Below, one piece after another: positions 51,101 to 60,264 of a DNA stretch of 64,000 nt. The stretch lies in contig JAZQKZ010000088.1 in the NCBI GenBank assembly GCA_045542415.1, forward strand, positions 7,450 through 71,449. Reading direction: 5' to 3'. The stretch comes from UMGS1958 sp045542415 (GTDB lineage Bacteria > Bacillota > Clostridia > UBA1381). The translations under genes and the position numbers were made by a program. The notes beneath the pieces are model-generated. The model worked only from the letters and a program-made list of their open reading frames with translations. It was not told where the DNA came from and made no database searches. How positions within the stretch are numbered: the first letter of the stretch is position 1; every line of letters starts with the position of its first letter.

Positions 51101-52360
51101 CCCGATTCTCCGACAAAGACTGTGATGCAGTTTACGACGGATATTACAGTCCGTAAAAAAGAGGATATTGAGACGAGAAAAGCACTCAAGGATGCGTTTG
51201 ATATGGCAAATAATGCCAATAATGCAAAGAGTGATTTCCTTTCGAAAATGAGTCATGATATCAGAACACCGATGAATGCAATTATCGGAATGACATCAAT
51301 TGCTCAGAAGCATATTTCAGATACTGCAAGGGTAGAGGACTGTCTTAATAAGATTGATATATCATCAAAGCATTTGCTTAATCTTATAAACGATGTTCTG
51401 GACATGTCGAAGATTGAAAGCGGAAAGATGGACCTTGCTCAGGAGGATATAAGTATATCGGAAATTATTGACGGACTTGTTACAATGCTGCGTCCGTCAA
51501 TAGACCAGAAAAAGCATGCCTTCGAGCTGGAGTTGAACAATGTTGAGCATACAGACGTAATCGGAGATGCACTGCGAATACAGCAGGTGTTTGTGAATCT
51601 GTTATCGAACGCAATAAAATATACTCCGGAGGGCGGAAATATAAAGCTTACAGTGACGGAAAAACCGTCTGAGTACAGCGATATGGCCCATTATGAGTTC
51701 CGCTTTAAGGACAGCGGAATAGGAATGACACCGCAATATCTTGAAAAGATATTCGATCCGTTTACCCGTGCGGAGGATTCGAGAACGAGTAAGATACAGG
51801 GTACAGGTCTTGGTATGACTATTACAAAGCAGATAGTCAATATGATGGACGGAAGCATCAGTGTGTCGAGCGAGGTTAATAAGGGTAGTGAATTTGTGGT
51901 GACTATGTTCTTCAGGCTTCAGGATAAATCGGTAGCTGATGCTGCGGATGATAATGTGTCGCTTGATAATACAGATTTCACAGGTAAGAGAATATTGCTT
52001 GCTGAGGATAATGAAATCAACATGGAAATTGCTCTGGAGCTTCTGTCGTTCACAGGAGCAGAGGTTGAAACGGCGTGCGACGGACAGGAAGCATTTGAAA
52101 AAGTAAGAGACTCGGAGCCTGACTATTTTGACTTGGTTCTTATGGATGTGCAGATGCCCAGAATGACGGGATATCAGGCAACGGAAGCAATACGAGGTCT
52201 TGACAGCTCTTATGCAAAGCAAATTCCTATTATTGCATGTACGGCAAATGCCTTTGTCGAGGACATCCGTGATGCAGAAGAGGCAGGCATGAACGGACAT
52301 GTCACAAAGCCGATAGATTTTGAACAGTTGTTAAAGGTAATGAATAAATGGATAAATTGA
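48146..52360 (+). CDS. 1,404-residue hybrid histidine kinase with degenerate GGDEF domain
   Basis: Order of domains: a PAS-like start (1-125); a GGDEF-like domain (about 130-290) with CDGDVFAVL where GGDEF should be; a GAF-like part (about 320-475); several PAS/PAC sensor repeats (about 490-1010); HisKA with FLSKMSHDIRTPMNAI near residue 1035; an intact HATPase (NLLSNAIKYTPEGG, KDSGIGM, GTGLGMTI); and a receiver with ILLAEDNEINME and phospho-acceptor Asp in LVLMDVQMP near residue 1330. No membrane helices, so it senses internal signals. It follows the EAL gene by 21 bases and overlaps the aminopeptidase gene by 13 bases. No separate output regulator is adjacent. Confidence 0.88.
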   Translation: MPDINISTKLYQLLKKKHDGMFFEYDIEADSMKIYRDYYPGDEGGIVVDIDNYSELILHGDKISEASKQAYVRFLKSCFDGDIVIERKSGTEVSENNDYGSFRIEGYFTTVNSRSIKVGHISDIDEKKRKKQKKYIDTDTGLYTKAYTDEKMDDHIRIEKGETHSSLILIDIDRFADMNDAYGVKFSDAFLAEFADVLRIVFDRDYIIGKCDGDVFAVLAKNALSAEVVERASQVLSCMKEMYFGENETIKLGASIAIVDTKDAEGYYEMYDLAAKVLSYIKANGGSCVKTYRQVNKELDAPVEYLFPRRMVARGRGIEKHSVSQENMVSYAMSLMEDTHDIESSLNMLLRRIGKRYGADRVSIVTINWETLDFRYAYQWCVTPENDTSDHISKISIRDYYTISSSYNEYGLREGGARFEKLMENSIESAIYNKGRYSGALRIEVDRKNNRWMSELTDDLPLLANLVGTYLGRVEDEKTLQLKQFEMEVMSTAIKGGMKIVLDDRDRTILNISDSLCELFGYSVEEFLGITDGVETNIIYPPDMESVLAETGTRLIHDTDSYTLKYRVRCKDGTLKWVLDYGRRVRDEEGRSVFYTTCTDVSEIEESAAQIRELYKQSKTAEECTRIALQNTKTAEFFYYPKERKMVVPPRSCDIICCKSEYNDMPYDFAEDMVASQMQRNIIRAFNSVIEPGSTASCEFRIKDSERWIRITLSAMNEESGNIVVGIAEDISDETSIAQERVKIINSISDSYFAMYHIKLSEGTYSAFTQTKRSKKLIGERGSIGHFMDVFEKIALTEDSSGLFKEKLNKDIKENFINEKHRIRSYEYIHNYGTHKGWVRISFILVGMKDGKLDSFMIAFMDIDEERRKMEEQKKEHTILSLAISGSYDEIHEIDLDLNEVFDVKIIDGYAVRRKSNIGYTEQAKLIGEKYIHPDDLEAYTKLTDRDYVDKRITPENPELYMEFRLRKNIGSEEYVWKSFLHRLVPDSPTKTVMQFTTDITVRKKEDIETRKALKDAFDMANNANNAKSDFLSKMSHDIRTPMNAIIGMTSIAQKHISDTARVEDCLNKIDISSKHLLNLINDVLDMSKIESGKMDLAQEDISISEIIDGLVTMLRPSIDQKKHAFELELNNVEHTDVIGDALRIQQVFVNLLSNAIKYTPEGGNIKLTVTEKPSEYSDMAHYEFRFKDSGIGMTPQYLEKIFDPFTRAEDSRTSKIQGTGLGMTITKQIVNMMDGSISVSSEVNKGSEFVVTMFFRLQDKSVADAADDNVSLDNTDFTGKRILLAEDNEINMEIALELLSFTGAEVETACDGQEAFEKVRDSEPDYFDLVLMDVQMPRMTGYQATEAIRGLDSSYAKQIPIIACTANAFVEDIRDAEEAGMNGHVTKPIDFEQLLKVMNKWIN

Positions 52361-53622
52361 TAGGGGAGCTGTTAAGCTTCATAGACAAAAGCCCCGTAAG
52401 CTTCTTTGCGGTTAAAAATATTACAGACAGACTCGATGCAGTGGGTTTTTACGCTCTTGACGAAAGAGATGAGTGGAAAATCGAATGCGGAAAAGGGTAT
52501 TACTGTGTGCGTAATGATTCATCGGTAATAGCATTTAAAGTGCCGCATAGGAAATATGAGTCGCTAATGATAGCAGCGGCACATTCGGATTCACCGTCAT
52601 TTGCCATAAAGCCGAACGCTGAAAATGTGCGTGAGGGTGCATATGTAATGCTTGATACAGAGTGTTACGGCTCGGCGATAATGTCAAGCTGGTTTGATAT
52701 ACCGCTCTCTGTTGCCGGACGTGTTGTAAGGGATACGGAGTATGGAATAAAAACGGAGCTTATTAATATTGACCGTGACAGTCTTATTATTCCAAATGTG
52801 GCAATTCATATGGAAAGAGATATAAACAATGCTCATAAATACAATCCGCAAAAGGAGCTTGTTCCGTTGTACGGAATGCAGGAATCACAGGGCGGTTTTT
52901 ATGAGGAAATAGGCGATAATATCGGGTATGATATGTATCTTTATAACCGTATGAGTGCAAGAGTGTGGGGAAATAATAACGAGCTTTTCAGCGCTCCGAG
53001 AATTGATGATCTGGAATGTGCATACTGCATTGCAAAGGCTTTTGAGGACAGTGAAGAAACAACAGCATTGCAGGTTATGGCGGTATTTGACAATGAAGAG
53101 GTGGGCAGTTCAACCATGCAGGGAGCAAACTCAGATTTTCTCAGCAATGTGCTTGAACGTGTAAACGAATCTCTTGGATATAAACCGTCACATCTGATGC
53201 GTACAAAGGCAGCAGGCTTTATGATAAGTGCCGACAATGCACATGCTGTTCACCCGAATGCAATGGAGAAAAGCTGTCCGTCAAACAGACCGGTTATTAA
53301 TAAGGGTATTGTGATTAAGCGGAATGCAAACCGCCGATATACAACGGATGCAGTATCGGAAGCGATGTTCAGAAAAATATGTGACACTGCTGATATTCCA
53401 TATCAGTTTTTCACTAACAGAAGTGACATGCCGGGTGGCTCGACATTAGGAAATATTTCAAATGAGCAGCTGTCGCTCGCAACGGTAGATATAGGTCTTG
53501 CTCAGCTTGCAATGCATTCATCGTATGAAACGGCAGGCTGTGCGGATGCGGAGTATCTGTACAGGGCGATAAAGGCGTTTTATGAAAGTAATTTAGGAAA
53601 AAAGGAGTCAGCAAATGAATAG
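52348..53622 (+). CDS. M18-family metalloaminopeptidase
   Basis: The 424-residue protein is an M18 (aminopeptidase I-type) enzyme that removes N-terminal residues using two zinc ions. Metal and active-site segments are visible: AAHSDSPSF near residue 75, PRIDDLECAY near residue 225, DNEEVGSST near residue 250, and SADNAHAVHPN near residue 293. The start lies inside the preceding kinase gene (13-base overlap) and the end overlaps the next kinase gene by 8 bases, so translation of all three is coupled. An aminopeptidase inside a kinase operon is unexpected. Confidence 0.92.
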   Translation: MDKLIGELLSFIDKSPVSFFAVKNITDRLDAVGFYALDERDEWKIECGKGYYCVRNDSSVIAFKVPHRKYESLMIAAAHSDSPSFAIKPNAENVREGAYVMLDTECYGSAIMSSWFDIPLSVAGRVVRDTEYGIKTELINIDRDSLIIPNVAIHMERDINNAHKYNPQKELVPLYGMQESQGGFYEEIGDNIGYDMYLYNRMSARVWGNNNELFSAPRIDDLECAYCIAKAFEDSEETTALQVMAVFDNEEVGSSTMQGANSDFLSNVLERVNESLGYKPSHLMRTKAAGFMISADNAHAVHPNAMEKSCPSNRPVINKGIVIKRNANRRYTTDAVSEAMFRKICDTADIPYQFFTNRSDMPGGSTLGNISNEQLSLATVDIGLAQLAMHSSYETAGCADAEYLYRAIKAFYESNLGKKESANE

Positions 53623-55258
53623 TTTTGGTTTTCTTGTTCTTTCGGGAGCATGTGTAATGACTTTGATTATTGTTATTACTGTTGTTTTGAGAAATTATTA
53701 TGCTCTGAAAAAGATTCAAAGAGATAAAATCAGGGAGCTTGGCGGCGAAAGAAAGCTTTATGAGACGGTGTATAATTCGGGAAGCGAATTATATGTAGTA
53801 CTGGGTGCTTCGGATAAAATTCCGAGATATGTAAGCAGCGGCTCGCTGGATTTGCTCGGTATAAAGAAAGCTGATATCATGGCGGATGTATATGCACTGA
53901 AGAGGGGTGTCACACCAGCGGATATAAGCGGCTTTGAAAAGGAGTATTCGCAGTGGAAAAAGGATTCTCCGATTGAGCGTGAATTTGAATATGTACATAT
54001 GACCAGTGGTGACAGAAAGGTCGGAATGGCAAGTATCAGCTATAACAGAATGGATGACAGCTACTGCGTTTTTATCCGTGATATCACATCAGAAGCAGGC
54101 GAGAAGCAGAGAATCCGTAACGAGCTTGAGCAGATAAGAAATATGAATAAATACCGTAATGAATTTATTTCAAATATTTCTCATGAGATCAGAACACCTA
54201 TAAACAGTATTCAGGGTCAGCTCAAGCTGGTAGAGATGAACGCGTCAAATGCAGAGGAAGTAAAGCGTTATGCGGTGGGTATTACCGAGCAGACCAATGT
54301 ACTTCTCGGATTACTTAACGATATGTTTGACATTTCAAAGCTTGAAAGCGGAGACGTTGTTCTTGATAACAATGAATTTGACCTGATGACACTTGCACAG
54401 CGTATGAAGGAAGCATACGGAGCATCATCAAGAGAAAGAGGACTTGAATTTAACCTTGAAATGAGCGATTTCAATGTCCGATTCCTCATGGGCGATATAA
54501 AGAGATTACAGCAGATACTTATCGCATTTATTTCACATGCGGAGAATGTGACTCCTTCGGGCGGCAGTCCGTCGCTTAATATTCGTCAGATGAACAGAGC
54601 AACCGATAAGGTTAATATTCTGTTCAGAGTAAAGGACGGAGGTCCGAGACTCACGCAGCATGAAAGTGCGGCAATGTTTGAAGCAGGAACATCAGGAAAC
54701 ATTGCGCTTACAGTAGCAAACCAGCTTATAAGAGTTATGGGCGGTCAGCTGATGTTTGACAGCCGCGAGGATGGAAACGACTTCTCGATATTCTTTACGT
54801 TCCCGTTAGCTGACAGGGTACAGGATATGAGTCTGCCGGTGGAAAGTGCGGAAGAACTTGTAAATAAAGAATTTACATTTGATGGATGTAGAATTCTTAT
54901 GGCAGAGGACAACAGCACCAATGCGGAGATAGCAAAGGAATTGCTTGAAATGATGGGTGCAGAGGTTGATATTGCGGAAAACGGTGCGGTTGCACTTAAT
55001 AAGTTTATGAACGGCGGAGTCGGAAGATATCATGTAATATTGATGGATATCCAGATGCCGGAAATGGACGGTCTTGAGGCTGCGAGAAGAATCAGAGCGC
55101 TTTCGGGTGCAGAGGCAAAGGTAATACCGATATTTGCATTGTCGGCAAATGCCTTTGTTGAGGATAAGAACCGTTCGCTTGCAGCAGGTATGAACGGACA
55201 TATAGCAAAGCCGATTGATTTCGAGGTTTTGAAAGCTGAATTGGCAAAATACTTATAA
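53615..55258 (+). CDS. Membrane hybrid sensor kinase with degenerate ATPase domain
   Basis: The 547-residue protein has one N-terminal membrane helix (about 4-26), a PAS-like domain (about 45-150), HisKA with phospho-histidine in FISNISHEIRTPINSI near residue 188, an HATPase-like region, and a receiver with ILMAEDNSTNAE and Asp in VILMDIQMPEMDG near residue 480. In the ATPase region the N box has lost its Asn (LIAFISHAENV), the G1 box reads VKDGGPRLT and the G2 box reads GTSGNIALTV. ATP binding is therefore doubtful. It may be a pseudokinase or phosphotransfer partner for the big kinase upstream, whose receiver tail (AGMNGHxxKPIDF) it shares. Confidence 0.85.
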   Translation: MNSFGFLVLSGACVMTLIIVITVVLRNYYALKKIQRDKIRELGGERKLYETVYNSGSELYVVLGASDKIPRYVSSGSLDLLGIKKADIMADVYALKRGVTPADISGFEKEYSQWKKDSPIEREFEYVHMTSGDRKVGMASISYNRMDDSYCVFIRDITSEAGEKQRIRNELEQIRNMNKYRNEFISNISHEIRTPINSIQGQLKLVEMNASNAEEVKRYAVGITEQTNVLLGLLNDMFDISKLESGDVVLDNNEFDLMTLAQRMKEAYGASSRERGLEFNLEMSDFNVRFLMGDIKRLQQILIAFISHAENVTPSGGSPSLNIRQMNRATDKVNILFRVKDGGPRLTQHESAAMFEAGTSGNIALTVANQLIRVMGGQLMFDSREDGNDFSIFFTFPLADRVQDMSLPVESAEELVNKEFTFDGCRILMAEDNSTNAEIAKELLEMMGAEVDIAENGAVALNKFMNGGVGRYHVILMDIQMPEMDGLEAARRIRALSGAEAKVIPIFALSANAFVEDKNRSLAAGMNGHIAKPIDFEVLKAELAKYL

Positions 55259-55292
55259 TATTGTATATTAACTATGAAAGGAGAAATCCTTA

Positions 55293-58200
55293 ATGCCGGA
55301 TAAAAAGAAATTTAAGCTGAGCAAAAAACAGGGATTATATGCGGTGGCAGGAGTGGCATTGGTGGGTAGTCTCGCAGCAGCGGCAATTACGTCACCGGAT
55401 ATGCTCTACAGTATATTTGACCCTGATAAATACAGCTTTACTGATACCGGAAAAAACGGAAATGTAGCATATAACGCCTCTGAGGGGGTAGGTAACGGTT
55501 CGGGAGATGAAGACGATTCATTAAAATCCAACCAATCAGCACAGAAGCCGGAGAATAATGAGTCGGACGATAAATCACTTGCCGACTCTCCGGAACAGAA
55601 TGAGGCTACAATGAAGCCTGATGAGGAGCAGAACGAGAAGCCGGAGAATGCCCAAAGAGATAAGGACAAAGAATACAAAGGCAGCTCAGATGAGCCTTCA
55701 AAGCAGGCCGGTGTAGATAAGGACGGCTATTCAACCGTTAATACGGGAATAAGTACCGACCTTGCATCAAGCGAGGAGTCTGACGGTGAGGATCTGGGAG
55801 CAGATTCAGAGAATATGGTTGACTTGGGTAAGGATGATGGCAATATTGAGAGTGTGGTGGAGCAGATGACTCCGATGCCGAGAGTGACGCCAAGACCTAC
55901 GGCTGTACCCGCACCTACGAAAAAGCCGAGTGATACAGTAGCAAAGCCTACTCAGCGACCTATGTTTGACAGCAGCTCTTCGGGCGGATCGGGTAACAAG
56001 TCGGAATTGCCGCAAGTAAGCACACAGCCTGCAGTTACGGCAGAGCCTGCTCCGACAAAGGAGCCGGAAGTAACTCCGGCACCGACAAAGAAGCCGGAGG
56101 TAACGAAAGAACCCATGCCTACAGAGGCCCCGGAGCCTGTGAAGCCGTCGGAAATTATCAAGGATAATGAAGAGGCGGGGAACGAGGTTCAGATTTCAAA
56201 GGGTGAAATCGGTATAACAAATCATACGGGTGGCGGAGGCTCGGTAACATCGGGCGGTGCCACAAAAATTGATTTTACAAAGTTTACGGGTGACCAGTCG
56301 GAGGTCGAATACATACAGGTGTCATCAACAATAAAGACCATAGATTTTGAAACTGCAAAGGTGCTGTTCCCGAATCTCAAGGGCTATGTTGTAAGTGAAA
56401 AGAATAAAAATTATATGAGTGTTGACGGAGTTCTGTATTCAAAGGACGGAACCACATTATATGCATGTCCGGCAAAGGTTACGGAAATAACAGAGTTCCC
56501 GGAGGGACTTGAAACAATAGCAGACGGTGCTTTTATCGGTTCTTCAATTGAAACATTGGTTATCCCCGAAACGGTGACGGAAATAGGTGAAAATGCCTTT
56601 GCTGAAGCCTCGATTGACACTATAATATTTGAGGGAGACTCAATCAATCTCGGTGCAACGGCGTTTTATAATTCAGCGGATGACGGTCTTTCGGTAAAGA
56701 AGCTTGTATTCAAGAGTACAACTCCGCCGACTGTTGATGATAACAGTGCTTTGAAGTTTAAAAATCCGCATACGGGACTTGACACATCGGGAATGGTGAT
56801 AGAGGTGCCTGATTCAGAGGACGACAGTGTGCTTTGTGCATATATGAAAGCATGGGGCGAGACTATTGACGGTCTGTACGGTTCGGGAATGACCTCGTAT
56901 CTGTTTGATACTCCGTCCGGTGCAGGTGACGGATATTCATATGAAAACAAGGCACTTTATAAAAAGATAGAAGCCACAACAGACTCCGACGATTCTTCAG
57001 GTGATGTATCGGGTGACGGAGAATCGGACGGTACTCAGGATACGGATAAAAAATATTCGGGATATGAGCTGTTATATGTAGCACCGTCAACGGAGGGAGA
57101 GTTTACTCCTGCATACGACACAAAGCTTATTGCAGCGGATGCATTTGCCGGCTGTGATAAAATAACAGCGGTAAATATCCCCTCAACCGTAGAAAGCCTT
57201 GAGGACGGATGCTTCAAGGGGCTTGACAGCCTGACTTCGATTGTGGTTGCAGGTACAACCCCTGCTCAGATTGGTGAAAATGTATGGCAGGATATAGATC
57301 CTGACGAGGTTAAAATATATGTATATCCCGATGCGCTTGACAGCTATCTTGCAAGCTGGGGAGCTACGCTCGATAAGCTTTTCGGAGAGGGCAGCGGCGA
57401 GAAGATAATACAGGGTGCTGCTGAAAGCTATGTATATATAGACGGGGCACTTTACTCTGTAGCAGAAGATGGAAAGACCCTCGTGGATGCTCCGCATACA
57501 GATATGGACAACTTTGCACTTGCAGAGGGGACTGTAAAGATTGCAGACGGAGCATTTGGAAGCAAATACACATATAATTATGTGCTTATTCCAAATACAG
57601 TCAAGGAAATCGGAGCAAATGCATTTACATCGGCAAGTATTGAAGTGCTTGTAATGACATCTGCGGAGCCGTTGGAATTGAATAAAGACCTTACGGCAGC
57701 AGGAATAAAGAAGATATATGTACCGTCAGCATCACTTGATGCCTACAAGGAATCGTGGGGAGAAATGTTTGAAGCTATAGAAGCACCCTCCATGAATTAT
57801 GTGGCTGATTCGCATGCTATTTACGGTGTCGATGTCGATGACAACTATACATTATATGATCTTTCAACATTGTATCAGGGTACATTTACAATGCTTGACA
57901 AGGTAAAGGAAGTAAGAGAAAAGGCTCTTTATGACTGTGACGGAGTTGAAACGATAAACTTCTCAGTAATCACGGAAAAAATCGGTAAGGAAAGCTTTGC
58001 TGAAATGGATTCGCTCAAGAGTGTTGATATGGTGCGAATGACGGCATTGACAGAACTGCCCGAAAGAGCATTCTATAACAGTAAGTCGATTACAGATATG
58101 CAGTTGCCGGTGCTTATAACAAAGATTGGCGACAGTATGGCAGAAAATTGTACATCTCTTATTACGGTGAATTTTAATAAGCTTACAAAGCTTGAGGAAA

Positions 58201-59285
58201 TCGGCGACAGAGCGTTCTATAACAATTCTTCGCTTGAACAGGTGAGCCTCAGCTCAGCAAGAAGTCTTGTAAAGGTCGGCGAAAGTGTATTTGAAAACTG
58301 TACGTCGCTTACAACGGTGAGAATGCCGCTTAATCTTGAAAAGATGGGAGACCGTATGTTTAAAAATGCTTCGTCACTGGGAAGAGTTGCATTTGCAAGT
58401 AATCTTAAAGAAATCGGTGATGAGGCTTTATACGGAACTGCACTTGAAACAATGAATATAGCGTCATTGTCAGACCTTGAGACTATTGGCGAGGGGGCTT
58501 TTGCTGAGTGTAAATCGCTCAGAGAAATCACTCTTCCGCCAAGGGTTACAAAGATAAGTGACAGAATGGCAGAAAACGACACCTCACTTACTAAGGTTGT
58601 TATGTCAGAGAATACAACCGAAATCGGTTCGGCAGCATTCAGAGGCTGTAGCCTGCTTGAGGAAATTATAATACCTGCGGCAGTGGAAAAGATTGGTTCG
58701 GATGCATTTGCAGGCTGTGACAGCTTAAAGAATATAACCGTTGAGTCTGAAACACCGGCGGAGGTTGGAGAAAATGCTTTCGGAGAGAATCTTGACGGAA
58801 TGAAGATATATGTTCCGAGAAATACATACGGTATATATGTTGCTGCGTGGGATGGTGTACTGTACAACCGTGCGGCGGAAATTATAGTTGAAGCAACGGA
58901 GGAGCCGGAAGCAACAGCAGAACCGGGAACAACGGAGGAGCCGGAAGCAACGGCAGAGCCGGAAACAACAGCAGAGCCGGGAACAACGGAGGAACCGGAA
59001 GCAACAGAAGAGCCTGTCGATGAGGAGTTGTCACAGGAGGATGATTCCGGCAGTGGTGACAGTGCGACAGATGGCAGTGCAGCAGAGGGCGAAGCATCAT
59101 CGGAGAATAACAGCGGTAATTCGGATGAAACGGGAGAGACTGTAAATAACGAAGAGACCGCCGCTTCATCAGCTGATACAGCAGAGTCGGATGAGGAAAA
59201 GGCTGTTGTGAAAAAGGAAGAAGAGACTGTTGTGATAAAAGAGGAGTCGGAGGACTCTGCACAGGAGTCAACCGAATCGGAATAA
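55293..59285 (+). CDS. BspA-like LRR surface protein
   Basis: The 1,330-residue protein has one N-terminal membrane helix after KKQG (about 14-31), which probably anchors it, since no LPxTG signal is visible at the C-terminus. A Ser/Glu/Asp-rich stretch (40-190) and a Pro/Thr-rich linker with PAPTKKPEVT-type repeats (190-290) follow. Several blocks of LRR_5 (BspA/TpLRR) repeats span about 340-1195, recognisable by I-G-x-x-A-F and L-x-x-I-x-I-P spacing. The tail has a six-residue repeat (EPEATA/EPGTTE) and an acidic end. BspA-like proteins bind host or other surface partners. It lies between the kinases and the MoxR/DUF58 genes. Confidence 0.88.
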   Translation: MPDKKKFKLSKKQGLYAVAGVALVGSLAAAAITSPDMLYSIFDPDKYSFTDTGKNGNVAYNASEGVGNGSGDEDDSLKSNQSAQKPENNESDDKSLADSPEQNEATMKPDEEQNEKPENAQRDKDKEYKGSSDEPSKQAGVDKDGYSTVNTGISTDLASSEESDGEDLGADSENMVDLGKDDGNIESVVEQMTPMPRVTPRPTAVPAPTKKPSDTVAKPTQRPMFDSSSSGGSGNKSELPQVSTQPAVTAEPAPTKEPEVTPAPTKKPEVTKEPMPTEAPEPVKPSEIIKDNEEAGNEVQISKGEIGITNHTGGGGSVTSGGATKIDFTKFTGDQSEVEYIQVSSTIKTIDFETAKVLFPNLKGYVVSEKNKNYMSVDGVLYSKDGTTLYACPAKVTEITEFPEGLETIADGAFIGSSIETLVIPETVTEIGENAFAEASIDTIIFEGDSINLGATAFYNSADDGLSVKKLVFKSTTPPTVDDNSALKFKNPHTGLDTSGMVIEVPDSEDDSVLCAYMKAWGETIDGLYGSGMTSYLFDTPSGAGDGYSYENKALYKKIEATTDSDDSSGDVSGDGESDGTQDTDKKYSGYELLYVAPSTEGEFTPAYDTKLIAADAFAGCDKITAVNIPSTVESLEDGCFKGLDSLTSIVVAGTTPAQIGENVWQDIDPDEVKIYVYPDALDSYLASWGATLDKLFGEGSGEKIIQGAAESYVYIDGALYSVAEDGKTLVDAPHTDMDNFALAEGTVKIADGAFGSKYTYNYVLIPNTVKEIGANAFTSASIEVLVMTSAEPLELNKDLTAAGIKKIYVPSASLDAYKESWGEMFEAIEAPSMNYVADSHAIYGVDVDDNYTLYDLSTLYQGTFTMLDKVKEVREKALYDCDGVETINFSVITEKIGKESFAEMDSLKSVDMVRMTALTELPERAFYNSKSITDMQLPVLITKIGDSMAENCTSLITVNFNKLTKLEEIGDRAFYNNSSLEQVSLSSARSLVKVGESVFENCTSLTTVRMPLNLEKMGDRMFKNASSLGRVAFASNLKEIGDEALYGTALETMNIASLSDLETIGEGAFAECKSLREITLPPRVTKISDRMAENDTSLTKVVMSENTTEIGSAAFRGCSLLEEIIIPAAVEKIGSDAFAGCDSLKNITVESETPAEVGENAFGENLDGMKIYVPRNTYGIYVAAWDGVLYNRAAEIIVEATEEPEATAEPGTTEEPEATAEPETTAEPGTTEEPEATEEPVDEELSQEDDSGSGDSATDGSAAEGEASSENNSGNSDETGETVNNEETAASSADTAESDEEKAVVKKEEETVVIKEESEDSAQESTESE
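58902..59009 (+). repeat. 18-base tandem repeats in the LRR protein tail
   Basis: Six in-frame 18-base units encode EPEATA, EPGTTE, EPEATA, EPETTA, EPGTTE and EPEATE. They are near-identical at the DNA level, so copy number is likely to vary between strains through slippage without breaking the frame. Confidence 0.85.
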
Positions 59286-59319
59286 TGCCGTACGGTTTTT
59301 GAAAGGAGTTTGTTTATAA

Positions 59320-60264
59320 ATGATATCAGAAAAATCAAGACAGATAGTAGATGAAATAAGCAAGGTTATTGTAGGTAAGAGAGACGTTATAGAAAAGGTA
59401 CTCATGACTATATATGCAGGCGGACATATTCTTTTGGAGGACTGTCCGGGTGTCGGTAAAACAACACTTGCGCTTGCCTTTTCAAAGGTGATGGGACTGG
59501 ATTATAAGAGAATCCAGTTCACACCCGATACAATGCCGTCAGATATTACCGGCTTTACAATGTACAACAAGTCAAAGGAAGAGTTTGAATTTAAGCAGGG
59601 TGCGGTATTCTGCAACATGCTTCTTGGAGACGAGATTAACAGAACCTCCGCAAAGACTCAGTCAGCTTTGCTTGAGGCTATGGAAGAAAGCCGTGTGACG
59701 GTTGACGGAATTACATATGAGCTTCCGGATCCGTTCCTGGTTATAGCAACACAGAATCCGCTTACATCAGCAGGTACACAGCCGCTTCCGGATTCGCAGC
59801 TTGACCGTTTTATGTCGAAGCTCAGCATAGGATATCCGGAACTGAATGATCAGATGGATATTTTAAAGCAGCGTCAGTTCTCTGATCCTCTGGATAAGGT
59901 ATCTTGTATCATGTCAAAGGATGATATTTTTGAAACAAGACAGTATCTTTCGTCAATCAATATGAATGATAATGTTATGGAGTATCTGATCAAGCTTTGT
60001 GAGGCGACCCGTAACGAGTCTATGGTTGCTTTGGGTGTCAGCCCGAGAGGTGTATATGCTCTTTCAAAGATGGCAAAGGCGTGTGCAATTATGCATGACC
60101 GTGACTTTGTCACTCCGGAGGATATCCGTGAGGTATTTATTCCGGTATGTGCACACCGACTCCAGATGAAGCCGCAGGCAAGAATAGAGGGACTTACTGC
60201 TGAAAAGATTTGTGAGCAGATTCTTGACAATGTCGGTGTTCCGGGAAATAAGAGGATAAAATAA
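59320..60264 (+). CDS. MoxR-family AAA+ ATPase
   Basis: The 314-residue protein has Walker A DCPGVGKTT near residue 40, Walker B LLGDEINR near residue 104, and the sensor region VIATQNPL near residue 145, with the C-terminal lid helices. MoxR ATPases act as chaperones that mature protein complexes, usually with DUF58/VWA partners such as the gene that follows directly. AAAGGAG precedes the ATG. With the DUF58 and transglutaminase-like genes it forms the standard three-gene unit. Confidence 0.92.
   Translation: MISEKSRQIVDEISKVIVGKRDVIEKVLMTIYAGGHILLEDCPGVGKTTLALAFSKVMGLDYKRIQFTPDTMPSDITGFTMYNKSKEEFEFKQGAVFCNMLLGDEINRTSAKTQSALLEAMEESRVTVDGITYELPDPFLVIATQNPLTSAGTQPLPDSQLDRFMSKLSIGYPELNDQMDILKQRQFSDPLDKVSCIMSKDDIFETRQYLSSINMNDNVMEYLIKLCEATRNESMVALGVSPRGVYALSKMAKACAIMHDRDFVTPEDIREVFIPVCAHRLQMKPQARIEGLTAEKICEQILDNVGVPGNKRIK

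Noticed and set aside
58902..59009. CRISPR-like array
   Set aside because: The 18-base repeats are in frame, directly adjacent without spacers, and encode a Pro/Glu/Thr repeat.
58217..59338. Long minus-strand open frame opposite the LRR protein
   Set aside because: It is Ser-rich and mirrors the repeat-rich plus-strand gene, with no ribosome site or family match; the plus-strand gene is clear.
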